The translations under genes and the position numbers were made by a program. 64,000 bases of DNA from the NCBI GenBank assembly GCA_004335835.1, contig RWJK01001183.1, forward strand, positions 67,125-131,124, written 5' to 3'. The DNA comes from Scenedesmus sp. ARA3. Lineage: Eukaryota > Chlorophyta > Chlorophyceae > Sphaeropleales > Scenedesmaceae. The notes under the pieces were generated by a model that saw only the letters and a list, made by a program, of their open reading frames with translations, searched no databases and was not told where the DNA came from. Shown here piece by piece: positions 33,276 through 52,424 of this stretch. Every line of letters begins with the position of its first letter. The stretch's first letter is position 1.

Positions 33276-33724
33276 CAGCAGAGTGCGCAAGCCGGGGCCG
33301 TGCAGGTTGATGAGGTGACTGCTGTTCCGAGTTGGCACAGCCAGCCTTGGTGCCATTTGCAGGCATGGTTGTTTGCGGCTTGGTTGATGGTGTTGCTGCT
33401 ATGGCGTAATGGTAACACCATGAAGAGACATGGTTGTTTGGGGCAGCTACTAGCAGGGGGGCGAGGTGATGCGTCTGAAGGCAGGTTCTGGTTCATGGTT
33501 CAAGGTTCAGCAAGGGTTTGGGAACGGCCATTTTGCAACACGTGGCTTCCATGCGTCCTCCCCACTACGTCAAGTTAATCGTTGTATCGAGTGTGAGACG
33601 TTGAATATTGCCTCATCGGACCTTGCATGCAATGGCACTGTACTGCGCTCGGACGTCCCTCAAGCAGCTGATATCGAGACACCGCCCACACCTCGCGCCA
33701 CGATCTGCGTTAAAACCTCGATCA
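33276..33724. other. Upstream region of the hydroxyacid dehydrogenase gene
   Basis: No separate gene is seen. In-frame ATGs at 33608 and 33632 precede the preferred start and would add a basic N-terminal extension that could act as a targeting peptide. Confidence 0.35.
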
Positions 33725-34024
33725 ATGTCTTCCTTAGCCACCGACGCAGGCGATATAGCGCTGCTTTACACAAGTGCGCTGGGGCAGCAGCAAACAGCAC
33801 AGCTGGCAAAGCACTACTGCTGCGCATCAGCAGCAACAGCAAAAGTCCTGTCTGCTCACCGTTCACTGACTAGATGTCACGTAAAATCCTATTATGCGGC
33901 TGCAGAATGGGCGAATAAGTCGATATACATCGAGCTGCTGAAGGAGCGGGGTGTGCCTGTGGTTGATGCTGACGACCTGGCAGAGGCAGACTGGCAGCGG
34001 TGAGGGCCTGCAAGCTCAGCAGCA

Positions 34025-34057
<33 letters not shown>

Positions 34058-35085
34058 GCAGCGTAATATGCACTTTAACCCATCCAATGGTGGATGCTAA
34101 TGAGCTGGCAGAGGCAGACTGGCGGCGGTGAGGGCCTGCAGCAGCAGCAGCAGCAGCAGCAGGATAGTATGCACCAGTGCCTCAGAAAGAAGTGACTGCT
34201 TTATGAGAAGTGACTGGTTGAAGTATGTATACGTTGTGGCGGCTGCTGCGCTGCAAGAGGCAGACTGGCAGCAAAGAGGGGCAGGCGATAGGGTAACAAC
34301 CAGCCCCAGCAGATTGCTGATGTACGATGTGCATGAGATGGCCTCAAATGCTCATCAATGTGTGTACAGAATGTGCAGCACAATGTTCTGTGTTGTATAC
34401 CGCAGGGTGACGTTTGCAACAGTGTGGAGCCCACCAGCAGGGCTGCTAGCAAAAGTGAGGCGCGCTGCAGCTGACTTCACCACGGGGTTAGCAGCACAGC
34501 ATGCATGCATCATGGTGTTGTGGCGAGCACAATGTCATATGGGCGCTAGAGCAAAAGTGTTGTGCGTGTACATGCATGTTGCAATTGCACAGCGCTGCAG
34601 CAGCTGCCTATGCAATTGTCTGCAACAGTGTGGATCCCACCAGCAGGGCTGCTGGCAAACGCGAGGCGCGCTGCAGCTTTGCATCGATTTAAGTTGGCAG
34701 GCGTTTGCTTGTAGCAGCTTTGCTTTAACTTGTTAAGCAGCAGCCGGTGTGAGCGTGTGCACACCATGCAACAGGCGCCGGTGTGTGTAGTTGATGTGTG
34801 AAGTGTGTGCAACTGCAGTGCATGAACCAGATGCACAGGTAGATGGCTGCATTGCTGGAGCCCCTCTGTTGCACTGATTTGTGTGCAAGGACAGTTCATT
34901 AATACATCTCCCTACAACAAAGCTGCTAGCAAATGATTTGTTGCTGTGTTGCGGCGGCATCAGTGCGGTTGCCGGTCATGCTGGCAGCACTGCTACAGTG
35001 CCACAAGCTACAATTCATCGGGTTTAGACAACTCACACACCTGGCTAAACCTCAGCCACCTCAGCAGCACTGAACAACATGAGCA

Positions 35086-35126
<41 letters not shown>

Positions 35127-36087
35127 AGTGCCCCAACCTGCGGGTGGTCCAGAGCCTGGGTGCTGGCGTTGACTCGCTGCTGGCACCTGGCCAGGTGCCG
35201 CAAGAACTGCCCATCACACGCATCGTGAGTGACATGGTAGTGACATGGTAGTGCCTGTGACAGAAGCTGCATGATGAAGCAGCAGCAGCAGTGGCATCAA
35301 CAGCAGCAGCAGCCGTTGGGCCTGGTCTTGTGGCTCCCAGGCACTTTTGAACATGTGAATGCTGGCGTTGACTCGCTGCTGGCGCCCGGCCAGGTGCCAC
35401 AAGAACTGCCCATCACACACATTGTGAGTGACGCAGTGCTGCTAACGCAGTCGAGTGACTAGTGGTGGCTGTCACAGAAGCTGTGTAACAGTCCAGCAGC
35501 AGCAGCAGCAGCAGCCACAGTCTGCAAATCTGCCAATTTCCATGGCTGAGGTTCTGCTGCAACATGCGTCGGAGCAAGCACGATGAAGCTGCTGTAGTCC
35601 GTGTGCACTGTTACATTCACATGTGCCGCTGCTGCTGCTGCTGCCGCTGCTGCTGCTGCTGCTGCTGCCGCTGCCGCCTTTCAGGTTGACCCGCTCATGG
35701 CTCAGCGCATGGCCACCTGGGTGGTGTGGGGCGCCATCGTACCCTGCGCTAATCGTGACATATATAACTTGTATAAACATACGTTCACTCGTTGCTGCTG
35801 CTGCTGCTGCTGCTGCTGCCGCCTTTCAGGTTGACCCACTCATGGCTCAGCGCATGGCCACCTGGGTGGTGTGGGGCGCCATCGTANCCTGCGCTAATCG
35901 TGACATATATAACTTGTATAAACATACGTTCACTCGTTGCTGCTGCTGCTGCTGGTGCTGCTGCTGCTGCCGCCACCTTTCAGGTTGACCCTCTGATGGC
36001 TCAGCGCATGGCCACCTGGGTGGTGTGGGGCGCCATCGTACCCTGCGCTAATCGTGACATATATAACTTGTAAAAACATACGTTCAC

Positions 36088-36132
<45 letters not shown>

Positions 36133-36620
36133 AGGTTGACCCTCTGATGGCTCAGCGCATGGCCACCTGGGTGGTGTGGGGCGTCATCAGCTGGCAGCGC
36201 AAGATGGAGGACTACGCGGCAGCACAGCGCAGGTGAAAGTGAGAGAGGATAGTTACATGTGGGTCCTGGCACCATCTTGGTGGTATGAGCCACAGCCACA
36301 AGTTGTGCCTGCGTATCACAGCACAGCGTGTCTATGCGTGTGTAGTCATGTGGGCTGTTTGCGTTTTGCATCACATGCATTGGTCATCAGCTGGCAGCGC
36401 AAGATGGAGGACTACGCGGCAGCGCAGCACAGGTGCAGCCGCAGCCCCAGTAACGCTTGTACATTGTTACGTAACATAAGAGATCAAGTTGCCATGCCTG
36501 CTTCAAATCAGGGCTGGTTGTACATTGCGTTTGTTGCGCATGTCACGTGCTCGTTCAACACAACCAAGCTACGCTCTATGAGGAGCATGCATGCTGCTGC
36601 ATCACTCTCACAGAAGCGTG

Positions 36621-36653
<33 letters not shown>

Positions 36654-38252
36654 AGTTGCCAGTGGGCTGTTGACATTGAGGCACGGGGCTCCAACAGGGA
36701 CAACGCAGAGGTGGCGGTGGGCGTCATGGGCCTGGGTGGGTAATGACATGTTACATAACACAAAAATAACACACATGTAACACTTTTCCAAGCAAGCAGC
36801 TTTTGGCAACAAGGAACCACTTCAGCGCTGTATAGAAATATCTATATTTGCAGGTCACACACTACAATTACAATGCATCATAATGCATTGTGAGTGTTGT
36901 ACTGCGTAGCGCTTTCCTGTGCTTCGTTATGCTGCAGGGATCATGGGCCAAGCAACAGCCAAGCAGCTGCTGGCGACGGGCTATCAATCACTGCAGTGTG
37001 TCCATTTACAATGCAAACCGCCATGCAAGCGTTCACCCTGTTCTGCAGGGGTGATGGGCCAAGCCACAGCACAGCAGCTGCTGGGTGGGCTGCCTCATAC
37101 TGCATTGTCTCCCCGCAACTCTGCCTGCAACAACCATATGTCTGTTGAGCTGCGCATTGCTGTGCTGCAGGTGTAATGGGCCAAGCCACAGCTAAGCAGC
37201 TGCTGGCCGCGGGCCAACATAAAATACCCTGATTTCCAGCAATTCTTCAAGCCAATAACAATATACAACATATATTTGCTGTGCTGCAGGTGTAATGGGC
37301 CAAGCCACAGCCAAGCAGCTGCTGGCAATGGGCTATCAAGTGTCAGGCTGGTCCCGCAGCAGCAGCAGCCACAGCGAATGCGCAGCAGCAGGCATCAGCT
37401 GTTATGCTGGGCAGCAGCAGCTGGAGGCGTTTGTGCGGGCGCAGGATGTGGTGGTGTGCCTGCTGCCGCTAACGCCAGAAACAACAGGTGGGTGCTTCAA
37501 ACCTGGCTCTGTTTTTTTTTTATGTGCTGGGCAGCAGCAGCTGGAGGCGTTTGTGAGGGCGCAGGATGTGGTGGTGTGCCTGCTGCCGCTAACGCCAGAA
37601 ACAACAGGTGGGTGCTTCGAACCTGGCAGGCTGCACCTGTTTTTTGTGTGTGCGCGGCAGCAGCAGCAGCAGCAGCAGCAGCAGCTGGAGGTGTTTCTGC
37701 AGGCGCAAGACGTGGTGGTGTGCCTGCTGCCGCTAACCCTAGAAACAACAGGTGGGTGCTTCGAACCTGGCAGGCTGCACCTGTTGTTTTTTTTGTGCTG
37801 GGCAGCAGCAGCTGGAGGCGTTTGTGAGGAAGCAGGATGTGCGGGTGTGCCTGCTGCCGCTAACGCCAGAAACAACAGGTGGGTGCTTTGAACCTGGCTG
37901 GCTGCGTTTGCTTTTTTGTGTGTGCTGGGCAGCAGCAGCTGGAGGCGTTTGTGAGGGCGCGGGATGTGGTGGTGTGCCTGCTGTCTCTAACACAAGAAAC
38001 AACAGGTGGGTGGAGGCTTCGAACCCGGCTGGCTGCAATCATGCTTTCTGGTTGACTTTGCAGGGGCTCAGGATGTGGCGGTGTGCCTGCTGCCACTGAG
38101 AAAGAAACGACAGGTGGGGGCTTTGAACCAGGCTGGCTGCATTTGCTGTTTGGTTGGTTGTGCCTGGGGAACAGCAGCCGGAGGTTCTGGTGGTGCCTAG
38201 TGCTTGCAGCTTCTAGGCAGTGATGGCCTTGAGGGGCGCCTGCTGACTCCTA

Positions 38253-38299
<47 letters not shown>

Positions 38300-38388
38300 A
38301 GGCAATATCAATGTGCAGCTGCTGTCCTGGCTGCGCCCCGGCTCTGCTGTGATCAACGGGGGCTGTCTGGGGCTGACTGCTGACCCCA

Positions 38389-38435
<47 letters not shown>

Positions 38436-38525
38436 AGGCATCATTAATGCGCAGCTGCTGTCCTGGCTGCGCCCCGGCTCTGCTGTGATCAATGGGGGCT
38501 GTCTGGGGCTGACTGCTGACCCCTA

Positions 38526-38566
<41 letters not shown>

Positions 38567-38906
38567 AGGCATCATCAACGCGCAGTTGCTGTCATGGCTG
38601 CGCCCCGGCTCTGCTGTGATCAATGGGGGCAGGGGCAAGCAGCTGATAGAAGCAGACCTGCTGGGCGCACTGGACAGCGGCCTGGTGCGGTTTAGGCCTG
38701 TGGGTAGCTTGTTAAACCCTTGCATAACATAACGGCTCCGCCTTTGATTGTAAGGCAACAGCCCTTGGTTGATAATGTTATCTTATGGTGCAGCCCCAAT
38801 TAGAAAACATTTCCGCTGCTGCTGCTGCTGCAGGTTGACTTTGCGCTGCTGGATGTGGTTGACCCCGAGCCACTGCCACCCACTTCGCGGCTGTGGAGCC
38901 ATCTCA

Positions 38907-38945
<39 letters not shown>

Positions 38946-39111
38946 CTGCTGCTGCTGCTGGTGCTGCTGCTGCTGCTGCTGCTGCTGCAGGTTGACTTTG
39001 CGCTGCTGGATGTGTTTGACCCGGAGCCGCTGCCACCCACCTCGAGGATGCCTCCACCAACATTGCTGCCGCTGCTGCTGCTGCTGCTGCCGCTGCTGCT
39101 GCTGCTGCTGC

Positions 39112-39156
<45 letters not shown>

Positions 39157-39259
39157 AGCTGGACTTTGCGCTGCTGGATGTGTTTGACCCGGAGCCGCTG
39201 CCACCCACCTCGCGGCTGCCTCCACCAACATTGCTGCTGCTGCTGCTGCTGCTGCTGCC

Positions 39260-39300
<41 letters not shown>

Positions 39301-39786
39301 AGGTGGACTTTGCGCTGCTGGATGTGTTTGACCCGGAGCCGCTGCCGCCCACATCGCGGCTGTGGAGCCACCCTCGCGTACGCATCACGCCACATGTGGC
39401 CAGCATGACAACAATGGAGGTGCGCTGCTGCTGCTGATTGCTGCTGCTGCTGGCAATGCCTGTGACTAGCTGCAGTGGAGAGCACTTTCCTGCAGTGCCT
39501 TTCCGCTGCTGGTGACAGCAGCGCCTGCAGTTACACAAAGGAAACACATCATCACAAGCTGCGCTCCACGCCTGGTACCTGCAATGGGCTGCGGGCTGTG
39601 ATCATGTTTGGTCAGCTTTACCGTGGTTTGAACCACCTGCCTGCTGCTGCTGCTGCACGCTGCTGCTGCTGCATGGCGCCGCATACACAGACTGCTGCTG
39701 ACCAGATTGCCGCCAACTACCACAGCGTTGCTGCTGGCAAGGGGCCGCTGGAGGCAAACCTGGTCGACAGGAGCAGAGGCTACTGA
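33725..39786 (+). CDS. D-2-hydroxyacid dehydrogenase, GhrA type (glyoxylate/hydroxypyruvate reductase-like)
   Basis: Nine exons close in phase: 33725-33999, 34406-34454, 35129-35224, 36135-36232, 36656-36735, 37290-37487, 38569-38684, 39303-39419, 39691-39786. The result is about 374 aa. Exon 1 may contain a 132-nt intron (33774-33905, GT...CTGCAG); removing it gives about 330 aa, closer to the usual 312. Motifs in order: [31 protein letters not shown], a Rossmann nucleotide-binding loop across the exon 5/6 junction ([16 protein letters not shown]), [24 protein letters not shown] with the catalytic Arg, [11 protein letters not shown] with the catalytic Glu, and VRITPHVAS with the catalytic His. 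GhrA-type enzymes reduce glyoxylate or hydroxypyruvate, commonly with NADPH; here that would suit photorespiratory metabolite handling. Compartment unknown; in-frame upstream ATGs could add a targeting sequence. Introns are packed with exon-edge echoes. Confidence 0.88.
34025..34690 (+). repeat. GhrA introns 1 and 2: exon-end echoes
   Basis: GATGCTAATGAGCTGGCAGA, GGCAGACTGGCGGCGGTGAG at 34092-34133 copies the end of exon 1, and a shorter piece is at 34254-34275. ACAGTGTGGATCCCACCAGC, AGGGCTGCTGGCAAA at 34627-34661 copies exon 2. Confidence 0.85.
35345..35425 (+). repeat. GhrA intron 3: echo of exon 3 3' end
   Basis: An 80-bp copy coding [20 protein letters not shown] plus the donor GTGAGTGAC, more than 90 percent identical to exon 3 by eye. 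Confidence 0.9.
35665..36134 (+). repeat. Three nearly identical units of about 150 bp before GhrA exon 4
   Basis: Each unit has a (CTG)n run, a CAG acceptor and the exon 4 start ([16 protein letters not shown]), then ATCGTACCCTGCGCTAATCG and TATAACTTGTATAAACATAC. They start at about 35685, 35830 and 35984; the complete exon 4 starts at 36135. The spacers are almost identical, so the duplications are young. The ambiguous base at 35886 falls in the second unit. Confidence 0.92.
36380..37245 (+). repeat. GhrA introns 4 and 5: echoes of exon 4 3' end and exon 6 5' end
   Basis: GTCATCAGCTGGCAGCGCAA through CACAGGTG at 36382-36436 copies the end of exon 4. Copies of the exon 6 start with acceptor (ATGGGCCAAGCCACAGC) lie at about 36938, 37050 and 37173, before the real one at 37290. 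Confidence 0.88.
37525..38110 (+). repeat. GhrA intron 6: five echoes of exon 6 3' end
   Basis: The segment coding [25 protein letters not shown] plus donor recurs at about 37530-37613, 37670-37757, 37804-37885, 37929-38010 and 38060-38115. The intron spacer GGTGGGTGCTTCGAACCTGG is repeated with each. Confidence 0.92.
38225..38568 (+). repeat. GhrA intron 6: two echoes of exon 7 5' end behind CTG runs
   Basis: Two units, each a (CTG)n run of about 15 units, then the CAG acceptor, the segment coding [19 protein letters not shown], then CTGTCTGGGGCTGACTGCTG. They lie at 38256-38390 and 38391-38526, before the complete exon at 38569. Confidence 0.92.
38815..39302 (+). repeat. GhrA intron 7: three echoes of exon 8 5' end in a CTG-rich array
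   Basis: The segment coding [19 protein letters not shown] recurs at about 38834, 38990 and 39158 and then in the complete exon 8 (39303). Long (CTG)n and CTGCCG runs fill the spaces. Confidence 0.92.
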
Positions 39787-39819
39787 TGCGATGAATGCAA
39801 CTTGATGTTAAGATGAACC

Positions 39820-40060
39820 TACGTTGCTGCTGGCAAGGGGCCGCTGGAGGCAAACCTGGTGGACAGGAGCAGAGGCTATTGATGCAATGAATGCAAAATG
39901 ATTCAATGATGAACCTACGTTGCCGCCGGCAAGGGGCCGCTGGAGGCAAACCGCGTCGACAGGAGCAGAGGCTACTGATGCGATGAAGGCAACTTGATGT
40001 TAAGATGAACCTACGTTGCTGCTGGCAACAGGCTGCTGGAGGCTGGAGGCAAACCTGGTC
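39820..40060 (+). repeat. Three echoes of the GhrA stop codon and 3' UTR
   Basis: GTTGCTGCTGGCAAGGGGCC, GCTGGAGGCAAACCTGGT through AGAGGCTAYTGATGYRATGA recurs at about 39822, 39919 and 40013, period about 96 bp. Confidence 0.9.
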
Positions 40061-42631
40061 AATAGAAACAATGTTTCGTAGCCTGAGGCTACTAGCCAGT
40101 GACTGTTTCCATGGTTACATCTATATAGATATGCAGATATGCACATTTCTAGCTGGCCAGCGTTCATGTTGCAGTAGCGCTCCTTAGTGCCGGGGTCATC
40201 ACCACTTTGAGACATTATAGATCTTGGGTCAGCGCTAACGCAGCATGACAGGCAGCATACCTGGCGGCGCCAAGTTCACTGGGGCCGATCGCAATGGCAT
40301 CGCTGCTACGGCTTGTTTGGTGTGTTTTCAAATTGATGATGATGAGGATATTGAGGCACCGTACTCGTGGATAGCGCCTGCTGCAGAGTAATCCATGCAG
40401 CTCCACGAACCATGTTACACTGCCAGGGCGCAGAGGGTCCTTTCCTAAACGCCCAGCACGCTGACAGACGCAGCTGCTGCTGCTTGGCTGTAGCTGCTGG
40501 AGGAACCAGCTGCAGCCTGCCTGCAGCACGCATTCCACAGTGCCTAACTCCATGACACAACGGCATCTTCGGCTGCAGCCTCAACGCAACAGCACACCAA
40601 CAGCCTGTTTATATTCAAGGATTATACAACAGCCTGTTTCTGTGAGGATGCGTACATGTCCACGTCTGGCTTGCTGCTGGAGGAGCCAGCTGCAGTCTGC
40701 CTGCAGCACGCAATCCACAGTGCCCATGGGCAGTTGGCCAACTCCATGACACAACAGCATGATGGCTGCAGCATCAACGCAACAGCACACCACTGGCTCG
40801 GAGCCAGCTTCTGTGGAGATGTCCAAGTCTTGCCAGTGCAGCATGACATGGGTGTGCCATGTGACGCTGCAAGGTCGTTCAACCACATGCAAAGCACTTG
40901 CAGCAGCTGCAGCTGCAGCAGCAGCGCGACCAGCAGTGAGCCATTCTCTGCTAGCAGCAGGAGATGCCACTCACAATTGAAAGTGCCCATGCATTCACTC
41001 CACAACAGGCTGAACCCAGCACCATCAAACAGCACATGCCATGCAAGCTGCTCAAGATGATGCACAGTGCACAAGCAGAAGAACTGCAGCGATGACAGCA
41101 GCAACAACAGAGGTTGAGTCACTTGGCCTTAGGGTTTTGAGGCGGCTACACATTGGCTTCTCAGCTGTCGATTTGACAAACAGGCATATCTGTAGAGTTG
41201 GCACAGTCACGTTTGATCCAGACACAAAAGCACTGCAAATCAGCACATGCTACGGCAAAGAAGTATAGCGGCTGCTGTGCTGGCAGGCCCACACAGCAGC
41301 GCTGTTGTGTCTCCAATGCAGCAGTGGCAGTTCCCTCTCATGCACAAGATACTGGCAGCAGCAGCTATTCAGCAACACCACTGTGTGTATGCCACAGCTT
41401 GTAAAGTGCATGCTGAAGCACGTGGCCGCTTTGCCATCTGCAACAGCAAATGATTGCATCGTGGACAGCTCTCACACTCAAACAAGACATACCAGCGCAG
41501 CACTCCAGCCGGCTGGCATGTGTCGGTTTGAATTCAAAAGTAACAGGTGGGGTTTGGTTGTGACTAGTGCATGCTGACAGCCTAATCAGCCGTGGCTAAT
41601 CAGACTCCAGCAGCGAATAAGAAGGATGCACGGTTGAATTCCTCCTACTACATCCATTGACGCATCTGCTGTGTAGACCAGTGCATGTGACGTAATGCAC
41701 CTTGCGCGCCACAAACACACAAAAGAACAGGTGCACGCCATCTGATGCTAGCTGCTGCATTGCGTCCCAGCCGCACACGCAAGGCCACTCCTTCCTGCCA
41801 CTTGCAGCAATGCAATGCCGCTGCAATGCAAGGCCGCTCCTTTTTGCCACTTGCAGCATTGCTTCCAGTAGCCTCTCCCCTACTGCCGCATCAAGCACTG
41901 CATCAAGCACAGCATGCCCCGTGCAAGGCGCTGACGCTGCAAAGAACAAAACATGCTGTGCCCGCTCCGGCACGCAATTTGCTGTGTGCAGTCATATAGA
42001 TACATTGAAAAAGACTGCCACAATTGAAGCTCAGAGGCTCTATCCAGTGCTGCACAGTGTGCGTATTTCAACATGCAGGCCCCCTGGCAAGGCGCCACAC
42101 AAACCAAGCCTGAGTTCAACGCCAAAAGCTGCCGGGGTTGAGGATTTAGGGTTTAAACCTAAACCCAATGCCAAAAGCTGCCAGCCGTGCAGTGTCATGT
42201 CAGCACACGTGCCTCCGCACGATCAGCACAACGCCATCAACACCATGGCCTGTCACTTTCGCACAATGTGCAGAGAGTGCTCTTGCAGTATAGCCATGTA
42301 GCAAGCCATGCGCGTCAGGCGCAGGCAAGCATAGCAGCAGCAGCAGCAGCAGCAGCAGCCTGCACACCAGCCCCCAGAACACCTACCAGCACCATGGCCT
42401 GCACATACAACGCCGTGCCCGTGACTGTTATGTAACAACAGTGTAACAACTCCGTCACAATCAGAATGTGAGACTCCCCTCCCTGCCAACACCACACAAC
42501 CACTTCCACCACATTACGCAGACACATGCTGCTCGTCCACGCACAAGGCACACATGTGCATCCACAAACGCGCCGCATGCTTTACACGCAGCCCTGTGCA
42601 TGTGCACGCAAATCACATGCGCCGCATGCTC
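40061..42631. other. Region without a recognised gene
   Basis: Low triplet content and several open segments on both strands (for example + 40656-41060, + 41041-41268, + 41702-42301, - 41596-41973). No domain or phase-compatible chain was found. A direct duplication of about 170 bp is present (40480-40620 against 40670-40800, both with GAGCCAGCTGCAG...CTGCCTGCAGCACGC). A 45-bp one lies at 41780-41860 (CACTTGCAGCAWTG). It could be a diverged gene, a dead transposon or intergenic DNA. Confidence 0.35.
42581..42586 (-). terminator. Possible polyadenylation signal of the glutamate dehydrogenase gene
   Basis: TGTAAA on the minus strand, about 45 nt after the stop. TGTAA is the usual poly(A) signal in chlorophyte mRNAs. 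The stop codon itself also overlaps a GTGTAA. Inferred from motif and position only. Confidence 0.35.
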
Positions 42632-50571
<7,940 letters not shown>

Positions 50572-51818
50572 GGTGGTTTACTAATAACGCAGCGAGTGTT
50601 GCCTTGATGAGAAGGGGTGTGCTGGTCTTCTTGCCTACTATGGCTTCTCAGAGCGGCCTGAGAGCGGCCTTTCAGAAAGAATAGTCAAACAGAGTCTCAA
50701 AGCGGACTGGAGTGAGGGACTGCAGGCGTGTGGGCATGCAAAAATTAGTTGCGGCGATGGTCGGAAACACAGAAGCCTAAAGCGCTGTCACATGCGTGTC
50801 GTGACGGATGGTGCCAGGCACAAGTTGCGGAAGGGAGGGAACGCTGAGTTCCAACCTATTCTGAGGCGAATTGGCCATTCGGACGAAGATCTCTGAATAC
50901 ATCCATGTGAAAGACATGTGAATGATGTGAGGTTTGTGCACCATGTGAACAGCAAGATTCATGTGCGGGGCATGTGCCACGCTGGAACCCTAATGCGCGA
51001 GACTGTGAGCTTCGGCGCAGTTCAATCACCATGATATAATTTTCTGTTGAGCACTTTAATAAAGCGTGGCATTGTCGAGGCGCAGCATGAGGATGTGCTT
51101 CTGCCATCAGCTTCTACTACACACGTACACGTGGACCACGGTATCCTGGCTGCCTCCACGCCTTCCTCGAAAAATCATCGAAATTGGAGAATGTGTTGTT
51201 TCTGTATCACCACACGATCACAATCACACCGCATCTCATCAGCTTCAACCATAAACAGCGCATTGCTTGAAGCCACTGCGATTGCATGAGGCACACATGA
51301 ATTCACATGATCAGCCCAGCAGCATGCTCTGTATTTCACTCCAACGAACGCTCTCGGAGCTGGTCGGGAGCAAATTAACAACAGCTGGTACACTCTGCTG
51401 GCAACAGGCTGTCTGCCGATTGGCAGGCAGCACCCCCACGCGGTTGCTGCTGCTGCTGCTGCTTTCGCATGCATCCGGTCCTGCCATATGCTGTTTCTAA
51501 TCACAGCATCATATGAGTGCATGCAATGCAGACATTGCTGTCTGCCTTGTGTGGCTGCTTGCTTGGATGCAAGCCTTCCACAAGCGAGCAGGAAGCAGAA
51601 AGCAACCACAGGCGTTTCACACACCTCATTTGGCAGTCTGGCGCTCGTCACTGCTGGCTAGCAATCACCCAACTGACAGGCCAGCCAAGTCGGCTCAACT
51701 CAACGCTTTTTAATCTTCTCAATCGCGAGCAACGCGTACGCCTTTGCGGCGAAACGAGGTGGCACTCATTCCACACAATGTGCTGCTCCAACCCGCAACA
51801 TGCTGCTGCTGCCTGGCA

Positions 51819-51849
<31 letters not shown>

Positions 51850-51960
51850 GAACGTAACAGCAGCAGCCAGCAGGCCAATGCCATGCACTGTATGGATGCT
51901 GGTCAACACAGGCAAACCGCCTGCCAAGTCAGTAAGCCATGCTGCTGCTGCTGCTGCTGC
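50572..51960. other. Intergenic stretch between GDH and the oligopeptidase
   Basis: Carries the GDH promoter (minus strand) and the 3' region of the oligopeptidase. No gene was recognised. Triplet content is low between 50600 and 51400. Short CTG runs appear from 51443. Confidence 0.4.
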
Positions 51961-52011
51961 GCCTCTCAAGCAAGCCATGCAGCTGCCCAGCTGCCCTCAC
52001 AGCCGGCTCAC

Positions 52012-52044
<33 letters not shown>

Positions 52045-52045
<1 letters not shown>

Positions 52046-52260
52046 GCCAGTCAGGCAGCCACCAGCAGGCCGTTGTGGCGCAGCAGCGCCTCAGTGCTGG
52101 GCTGCCCTCACAGCCGGCTGAGATGCTGCTGCTGCTGCTGCTGCTGCAGATGCTGCCCCGCCAGTCAGGCGGCCACCAGCAGGCCGTTGTGGCGCAGCAG
52201 CGCCTCCGTGCTGCCTTCACAGCCGGCTCACATGCTGCTGCTGCTGCTGCTGCTGCGCCA
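52045..52260 (-). repeat. Echoes of the oligopeptidase last exon beyond the stop codon
   Basis: GCAGCCACCAGCAGGCCGTT, GTGGCGCAGCAGCGCCTC (minus strand: [13 protein letters not shown] and stop) recurs at about 52055-52105 and 52167-52215, after the functional copy ending at 52262. Each is separated by a CTG run. Confidence 0.9.
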
Positions 52261-52261
52261 G

Positions 52262-52384
52262 TCATGCAGCCACCAGCAGGCCGTTGTGGCGCAGCAGCGC
52301 CTCAGTGCTGGGCTGGCGTCCCCTGAACAGCTCAAACACACGCTCAGGGGCCTTGCTGCCGCCCAGCGCCAGCACCGTGTCCCT

Positions 52385-52424
<40 letters not shown>

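Noticed and set aside
31970..33496. 508-residue open frame on the minus strand opposite the mS26 exon array
   Set aside because: Its sequence is poly-Leu, poly-Ala and repeats antisense to mS26 exon copies and CAG runs. Triplet repeats lack stops in most frames, so such frames arise by chance.
38783..39547. 254-residue Ser/Gly open frame on the minus strand
   Set aside because: Antisense of the CTG-rich intron and exon 8 of GhrA; low complexity only.
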